Source of the DNA: Stutzerimonas stutzeri
Lineage (GTDB): Bacteria > Pseudomonadota > Gammaproteobacteria > Pseudomonadales > Pseudomonadaceae
Direction of reading: 5' to 3'
Assembly: GCF_000590475.1 (NCBI RefSeq)
Contig: NZ_CP007441.1
Location: 1,060,443-1,124,442, forward strand
Length of the DNA stretch: 64,000 nt
This document shows, in pieces, positions 59,517-64,000 of the stretch. Both the position numbers and the translations under genes were made by a program. The notes under the pieces are model-generated. The model saw only the letters and a list, made by a program, of their open reading frames with translations. It was not told the DNA's origin and made no database searches. The first letter of the stretch is position 1. Each line of letters opens with the position of its first letter.

Positions 59517-60698
59517 ATGCCCCGAATAGGTACGCCTCTGTCCGCCAGCGCGACCCGTGTGCTGCTTTGCGGTTCCGGTGAGCTCGGCAAGGAATTGGTT
59601 ATCGAGCTTCAACGCCTGGGCGTGGAGGTCATCGCTGTGGACCGTTACGCCAACGCGCCGGCGATGCAGGTGGCGCATCGTCACCATGTCATCGATATGC
59701 TCGATGGTGCTGCGTTGCGCGCGGTCATCGAACAGGAGAAGCCGCATTTTATCGTGCCGGAAATCGAAGCGATTGCCACTGCAACACTGGTTGAGCTGGA
59801 GAGCGAAGGCTATGCGGTGATCCCGACTGCCCGGGCCGCGCAGCTCACCATGAACCGCGAGGGGATCCGCCGCCTGGCTGCCGAGGAGTTGCGGCTACCA
59901 ACGTCGCCGTATCGCTTTGCCGACTCGCTGGAAGAATGTCGCGCGGCTATTTCTTCGCTCGGGTTCCCGTGCCTGATCAAGCCTGTCATGAGTTCGTCCG
60001 GTAAAGGCCAGTCGGTTCTGCGCAGCGAATCCGACATTCTCACTGCCTGGGAGTATGCCCAGGCTGGTGGCCGCGCTGGCAAAGGGCGGGTGATCGTCGA
60101 AGGCTTCGTCGACTTCGACTACGAGATTACGCTGTTGACCGTTCGCCATGCGGGGGGCACCACCTTCTGCCAGCCGGTCGGGCATCGTCAGGAAAAAGGG
60201 GATTATCAGGAGTCATGGCAGCCGCAGCCGATGAGCGCCGGCGCGATGGAGGAGGCCGAGCGCATTGCTTTGGCCGTCACCGGTGCGCTGGGTGGTCGCG
60301 GCCTCTTCGGGGTCGAACTGTTCGTCAAGGGAGACCAGGTTTGGTTCTGCGAGGTCTCACCGCGACCGCACGATACGGGGCTGGTGACCTTGATTTCCCA
60401 GGATCTTTCCGAATTCGCCCTGCATGCGCGAGCGATCCTGGGGCTGCCCATTCCCGCCATTCGGCAGTTCGGCCCATCCGCTTCGGCAGTGGTGCTGGTG
60501 GAAGGAGAGTCCGATCAGGTGAGCTTCGGTAATCTCGCGGCTGCGATGGCCGAACCGGATACCGCGCTGCGTTTGTTTGGCAAGCCGGGTGTCAGCGGGC
60601 AACGGCGCATGGGTGTCGCTTTGGCCCGCGACGAGTCGATCGAAGCCTCACGTGCGAAGGCGTTGCGGGCGGCCGCGGCAGTCGATACGGCACTTTAG
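59517..60698 (+). CDS. purT: Formate-dependent GAR transformylase PurT
   Basis: The 393-residue protein is an ATP-grasp enzyme: ATRVLLCGSGELGKELVIELQRLGVEVIAVDRYANAPAMQVAHRHHVIDMLDG, CLIKPVMSSSGKGQS, and GLFGVELFVKGDQVWFCEVSPRPHDTGLVTL. It uses formate and ATP to formylate GAR, bypassing PurN. It lies behind DUF1289 with a 57-base gap. PurU, which provides formate, lies 26 kb away in the same window. Confidence 0.97.
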   Translation: MPRIGTPLSASATRVLLCGSGELGKELVIELQRLGVEVIAVDRYANAPAMQVAHRHHVIDMLDGAALRAVIEQEKPHFIVPEIEAIATATLVELESEGYAVIPTARAAQLTMNREGIRRLAAEELRLPTSPYRFADSLEECRAAISSLGFPCLIKPVMSSSGKGQSVLRSESDILTAWEYAQAGGRAGKGRVIVEGFVDFDYEITLLTVRHAGGTTFCQPVGHRQEKGDYQESWQPQPMSAGAMEEAERIALAVTGALGGRGLFGVELFVKGDQVWFCEVSPRPHDTGLVTLISQDLSEFALHARAILGLPIPAIRQFGPSASAVVLVEGESDQVSFGNLAAAMAEPDTALRLFGKPGVSGQRRMGVALARDESIEASRAKALRAAAAVDTAL

Positions 60699-60732
60699 CG
60701 TCGAGATGGTCGATTTCGGTGACGCCAGCCCG

Positions 60733-62019
60733 TTACGAGGTTTCGCTCGGCACGTCCCGAATATCCTCGATCACCCAGGCGCGCACGCTTTTGACGCGGT
60801 TGTCCGCGGCCTGCAGGATCTCAAGCCGGTACTGGTTGATCTGCAGGCAGATGCCGCTATCAGGAATATGCTCCAGCGCCTCGGTAATCAACCCGTTGAG
60901 GGTCTTGGGGCCATCGCAGGGTAGCTGCCAACCCAGGGCTCGGTTGACTTCGCGCAGGTAGGCGGCGCCATCGATCACCAGGGTGCCGTCGTCCTGTGGG
61001 TGAATGTCCGGGCTGCGCAAGGCGTCCTGGTTGCTGAATTCACCGACGATCTCCTCGAGAATATCTTCCAGCGTCACGATTCCCAGCACATCGCCGTATT
61101 CGTCGACAACGATGCCGATGCGCCGTTTTTGCTTCTGGAAGTTGACCAACTGTGTGGACAGCGGGGTGCTTTCGGGGATGAAGTAGGGCTCGTTGCAGGC
61201 GTCCAACAGGCTTTCGCAGGTCAGTTGGTCGTGGCTGAGTAATCGCGCGATCTGGCGCATGTGCACGATGCCTTCGATCTGGTTGATGTCCTTGCGAAAC
61301 ACCGGAAGACGCGTATGGGGCGTGGTGCGTAGCTGGGTCACGATGGTTTCCAGATCGTCCTCGAGATCGATGCCGGCGACCTCATTGCGGGGGATCATGA
61401 TGTCATCGACTGTGACTCTTTCCAGATCGAGAATACCGAGCAGCATGCTTTGCCGATTCATCGGCATGTCGCTACCCGATTCATGCACCACGCTGCGTAG
61501 CTCTTCGGTGGACAGGCTGTCGTTGCCCTTGTTGGATAGGTCGACACCGAGCAGCTTGAGCAAACCGTTGCTGATCCAGTTGAGCGACGCTACCAGCGGA
61601 TACAGCACTTTTTGCAGCAGCAGCAGCGGAAGGCTGACGGGGTAGGCAACCGTCTCGGGTCGTAGGGCGGCGAGGGTCTTCGGGGTTATTTCGCCGAATA
61701 TCAGCAGGATGATGGTTAGGCCGATGGTCGCTATCGCGATTCCGGCTTCGCCCCACAGCTTGATTGCCAGCACCGTGGCGATCGAAGAGGCAAGAATGTT
61801 GACGAAGTTGTTGCCGACCAGAATAGTCCCGAGCAACCGGTCCGGCCGTTCGAGCAGTGCGCTCGCCCGTTTTGCGCCACGGTGCCCGTCTTTGGCCTTG
61901 TGGCGTAGGCGGTAGCGGTTGAGGCTTAGCATTCCGGTTTCGGAACTGGAAAAGAAAGCCGAGCAAAGAAGCAGAAAGACCAGCATACCGACCAGAAAGC
62001 CGGGGTGTAGATGTTCCAC
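60733..62019 (-). CDS. CNNM/CorB-type membrane transporter protein (DUF21-CBS-CorC_HlyC)
   Basis: The 428-residue protein has a DUF21 membrane domain (about residues 1-190, three to four spans), a CBS pair (residues 200-330, MIPRNEVAGIDLE and LTCESLLDACNEPYF), and a C-terminal CorC_HlyC domain (DGTLVIDGAAYLREVNRALGWQLPCDGPKTLNG). This family is linked to Mg2+ efflux. Its neighbours, a CcsA-like gene and ffh, repeat the E. coli corB-ypjD-ffh order. Confidence 0.93.
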   Translation of the reverse strand: MEHLHPGFLVGMLVFLLLCSAFFSSSETGMLSLNRYRLRHKAKDGHRGAKRASALLERPDRLLGTILVGNNFVNILASSIATVLAIKLWGEAGIAIATIGLTIILLIFGEITPKTLAALRPETVAYPVSLPLLLLQKVLYPLVASLNWISNGLLKLLGVDLSNKGNDSLSTEELRSVVHESGSDMPMNRQSMLLGILDLERVTVDDIMIPRNEVAGIDLEDDLETIVTQLRTTPHTRLPVFRKDINQIEGIVHMRQIARLLSHDQLTCESLLDACNEPYFIPESTPLSTQLVNFQKQKRRIGIVVDEYGDVLGIVTLEDILEEIVGEFSNQDALRSPDIHPQDDGTLVIDGAAYLREVNRALGWQLPCDGPKTLNGLITEALEHIPDSGICLQINQYRLEILQAADNRVKSVRAWVIEDIRDVPSETS

Positions 62020-62033
62020 GTGTCGGTCCTAGA

Positions 62034-62834
62034 CTAGATATGCAGGATGAATTCGCGGACCAGCTTGCTGCCGAAATAGGCCAGCATCAGCAGGCAGAAG
62101 CCTGCCAGCGTCCAGCGGATGGCCTTGTAGCCGCGCCAGCCAAGTTGGTGGCGTCCCCACAGCAGCAGACCAAAGACCACCCAGGCGAGGACCGATAACA
62201 ATGTCTTGTGCACTAGATGCTGGGCGAACAGGTTCTCGAGAAACAGCCAGCCGGAAATCAGCGACGCCGACAGCAATAGCCAGCCGGCGAGCAGGAAGCC
62301 AAACAGCAGGCTCTCCATGGTCTGCAGTGGCGGGAAGTTCTTGATCATGCCGGATGGGTGCTTGTGTTTCAGGTGGTGGTCCTGTAACAGCAGCAGCAGA
62401 GACTGGAACACCGCAATCGTGAGCATTCCGTAAGCCAGGATGGAAAACAGAATGTGCGCCAGGATTCCTGGTTGTTCACTGATAGCAGGTGCCGTGCCCG
62501 AAGGTGCGAACTGAGCGAAAAGTACTGTCAGGCAGCCGAGTGGAAAGAGCAGCAGCAGCAGGTTTTCGACCGGCATGCGCTGGAGCGCGAGCAGGATCAG
62601 CAGAATCACGGCGGCGGCAATCAGGCTCGATGCCGTGAAGAAATCCAGGTGCAGGCCGCTCGGCGACAGCAGCTGGATAAACAGGCTCACCCCGTGCGCA
62701 ATGAGCGCCAAGGCTCCCAAGACGAGAAGCAGACGTTTGTCCGGCGCAGTACGTTGCGCCAGGCGCAGGCCTTGGTATCCGGTGACGCCGGCATAAAGGC
62801 AGGCGGCGGCTAGGCTCGGTAGCAGAGGGTGCAT
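62034..62834 (-). CDS. CcsA-like cytochrome c assembly family membrane protein (YpjD type)
   Basis: The product is 266 residues from ATG 62834 (MHPLLPSLAAACLYAGVTGYQGL). About eight membrane segments are seen, with the CcsA-domain segment HILFSILAYGMLTIAVFQSLLLLLQ and HKTLLSVLAWVVFGLLLWGRHQLGWRGYKAIRWTLAGF. The E. coli homologue adjoins ffh and corB and has been linked to Mg2+ transport, not cytochrome maturation; that link is by homology of position. Confidence 0.9.
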   Translation of the reverse strand: MHPLLPSLAAACLYAGVTGYQGLRLAQRTAPDKRLLLVLGALALIAHGVSLFIQLLSPSGLHLDFFTASSLIAAAVILLILLALQRMPVENLLLLLFPLGCLTVLFAQFAPSGTAPAISEQPGILAHILFSILAYGMLTIAVFQSLLLLLQDHHLKHKHPSGMIKNFPPLQTMESLLFGFLLAGWLLLSASLISGWLFLENLFAQHLVHKTLLSVLAWVVFGLLLWGRHQLGWRGYKAIRWTLAGFCLLMLAYFGSKLVREFILHI

Positions 62835-63035
62835 AGGTCTGTTAGCAGGCTCGAAAGGCGCTGAGTGTGGCACAAACGCGGATCGCACAAAAGCGTGCGA
62901 ATGGCGGCGGATCTTGGCTCAGCGGGCGGTCGGTGAGCCTCTTACCGAATGTTGCGCCGACTGTCATTGGGAATTGACTCGCCTGCTTGATGAAAAGCAT
63001 GGATGGCGGGGTACCGGCCCGGGGCGCACAGCTTC

Positions 63036-63041
63036 TATAAT
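63036..63041 (+). promoter_or_regulatory. -10 element of ffh
   Basis: TATAAT, a consensus -10, lies 36 bases before the ffh ATG in GCTTCTATAATCGTCGCC. No convincing -35 is present at the usual spacing. Confidence 0.45.
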
Positions 63042-63076
63042 CGTCGCCTTAACCACACCCAGCGTGGAAACGGCAC

Positions 63077-64000
63077 ATGTTTGAAAACCTAACCGACCGC
63101 CTCTCCCAGACGCTTCGCCATGTTACTGGCAAAGCCAAGCTGACCGAGGACAACATCAAGGACACCCTGCGCGAAGTGCGAATGGCGCTGCTAGAAGCCG
63201 ACGTTGCACTGCCAGTGGTCAAGGAGTTCGTCACCAAGGTCAAGGATAGGGCCGTCGGCACGGAGGTCTCCAAGAGCCTGACGCCTGGTCAGGCTTTCGT
63301 GAAAATCGTTCGTGCCGAGCTGGAAGAGCTGATGGGCGCGGCCAACGAAGATCTTGCCCTGAGCGTGGTGCCGCCGGCTGTCGTGTTGATGGCCGGCCTG
63401 CAAGGTGCAGGCAAGACCACAACGGTCGGCAAACTGGCCAGGTTCCTAAAGGAGCGCAAGAAAAAGACGGTATTGGTGGTTTCTGCCGACGTCTACCGTC
63501 CGGCAGCGATCAAGCAGCTGGAAACGCTGGCTGCAGAGGTGGGGGTGACCTTCTTCCCGTCCGATACCAGCCAGAAGCCGGTCGAAATTGCTCAGGCGGC
63601 GATTCGTGAGGCCAAGCTCAAATACATCGACGTTGTGCTGGTCGACACCGCTGGGCGTCTGGCCATCGATACCGAGATGATGGCCGAAATTCAGGCCGTT
63701 CACGCGGCGATCAATCCGGCCGAAACGCTGTTCGTGGTCGATGCCATGACCGGTCAGGATGCTGCCAACACCGCCAAGGCCTTCGGCGAGGCGCTGCCGC
63801 TGACTGGCGTGGTGTTGACCAAGGTCGACGGAGATGCGCGTGGCGGTGCCGCGTTGTCGGTCCGGCATATCACCGGCAAGCCGATCAAATTCCTCGGCAT
63901 GGGCGAGAAGAGCGACGCGCTCGAACCCTTTCATCCGGACCGGATTGCCTCGCGTATTCTCGGCATGGGCGATGTGCTTAGCCTGATCGAGCAGGCCGAG
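63077..64000 (+). CDS. ffh: Signal recognition particle GTPase Ffh, N-terminal part (cut by window edge)
   Basis: The frame starts at ATG 63077 (MFENLTDRLSQTLRHVTGKAKLTEDNI) and runs off the right edge after 308 codons without a stop. The N domain (1-88) and GTPase domain are visible: P-loop MAGLQGAGKTTTVGKLA, SADVYRPAAIKQL, VDTAGRL (G3), and TKVDGDARGGAAL (G4). The M domain is beyond the edge. Ffh binds signal peptides with 4.5S RNA. Confidence 0.97.
   Translation, partial: MFENLTDRLSQTLRHVTGKAKLTEDNIKDTLREVRMALLEADVALPVVKEFVTKVKDRAVGTEVSKSLTPGQAFVKIVRAELEELMGAANEDLALSVVPPAVVLMAGLQGAGKTTTVGKLARFLKERKKKTVLVVSADVYRPAAIKQLETLAAEVGVTFFPSDTSQKPVEIAQAAIREAKLKYIDVVLVDTAGRLAIDTEMMAEIQAVHAAINPAETLFVVDAMTGQDAANTAKAFGEALPLTGVVLTKVDGDARGGAALSVRHITGKPIKFLGMGEKSDALEPFHPDRIASRILGMGDVLSLIEQAE

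Overview
The window is an ordinary chromosomal stretch from a gamma-proteobacterium of the family Pseudomonadaceae, most like the Pseudomonas stutzeri group (Stutzerimonas). The evidence is an H-NS-like MvaT protein, the order sbcB-mvaT-purU, the order fumarase / SadC-type diguanylate cyclase / ferredoxin reductase / pyruvate kinase (both orders as I remember them from P. aeruginosa), an olsBA pair, and GC-rich coding sequence throughout. I see no prophage, insertion sequence, CRISPR array, tRNA or rRNA gene. Both ends cut genes: pta on the left and ffh on the right.

Layout. 0-7.3 kb: acetate kinase/phosphotransacetylase, an FKBP isomerase, glutathione peroxidase, a TetR regulator with an Old Yellow Enzyme reductase sharing a 12-bp element, a flavodoxin-like reductase, CysZ, and a HopJ-family/DUF1244 pair. 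7.4-15.9 kb: a stand-alone sensory-rhodopsin-transducer homologue, FolX/FolM (dihydromonapterin), a PilZ-like protein, flavodoxin, AcpH, OlsA/OlsB (ornithine lipid), an acyl-CoA-dehydrogenase-like protein, a phospholipase D/cardiolipin synthase, DJ-1/PfpI and VF530. 15.9-23.3 kb: a chemoreceptor remnant, class I fumarase, a membrane diguanylate cyclase overlapping a ferredoxin-reductase gene, pyruvate kinase and three small envelope/PilZ genes. 23.4-30.2 kb: a tight six-gene cluster RDD, SpoIIM, DUF4129, DUF4350, MoxR, DUF58. 30.4-39 kb: SbcB, MvaT, PurU, a HerA-like ATPase, small unknown proteins, an AlgA-type bifunctional enzyme, and YaaA. 39-46.5 kb: DmeF metal exporter with a (His-Asp)13 loop, PIN-PhoH, MoaC/D/E, RhlB, a second diguanylate cyclase and a carboxylesterase. 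46.9-51 kb: the aapJQMP amino-acid ABC transporter behind a candidate sigma-54 promoter. 51.2-64 kb: PurL, a YqfO-like protein, Ohr/OhrR, an L,D-transpeptidase, two Nudix genes, a gamma-carbonic anhydrase, DUF1289, PurT, a CNNM/CorC protein, a CcsA-like membrane protein and Ffh.

How genes work together. PurU releases formate from formyl-THF, PurT uses formate to make FGAR and PurL takes the next step, so three linked purine/one-carbon enzymes lie in one window. OlsB then OlsA build ornithine lipid. Two cyclases with intact GGEEF and inhibitory RxxD sites, plus two PilZ-like proteins, give a local c-di-GMP set. The least understood unit is the MoxR-DUF58-SpoIIM-RDD membrane cluster. The clearest regulatory signals are the OhrR-type palindrome before ohr, the duplicated element around the TetR/OYE pair, and the GG-N10-GC element before aapJ. 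Function calls come from reading the sequence by eye; no database search or computation was run.
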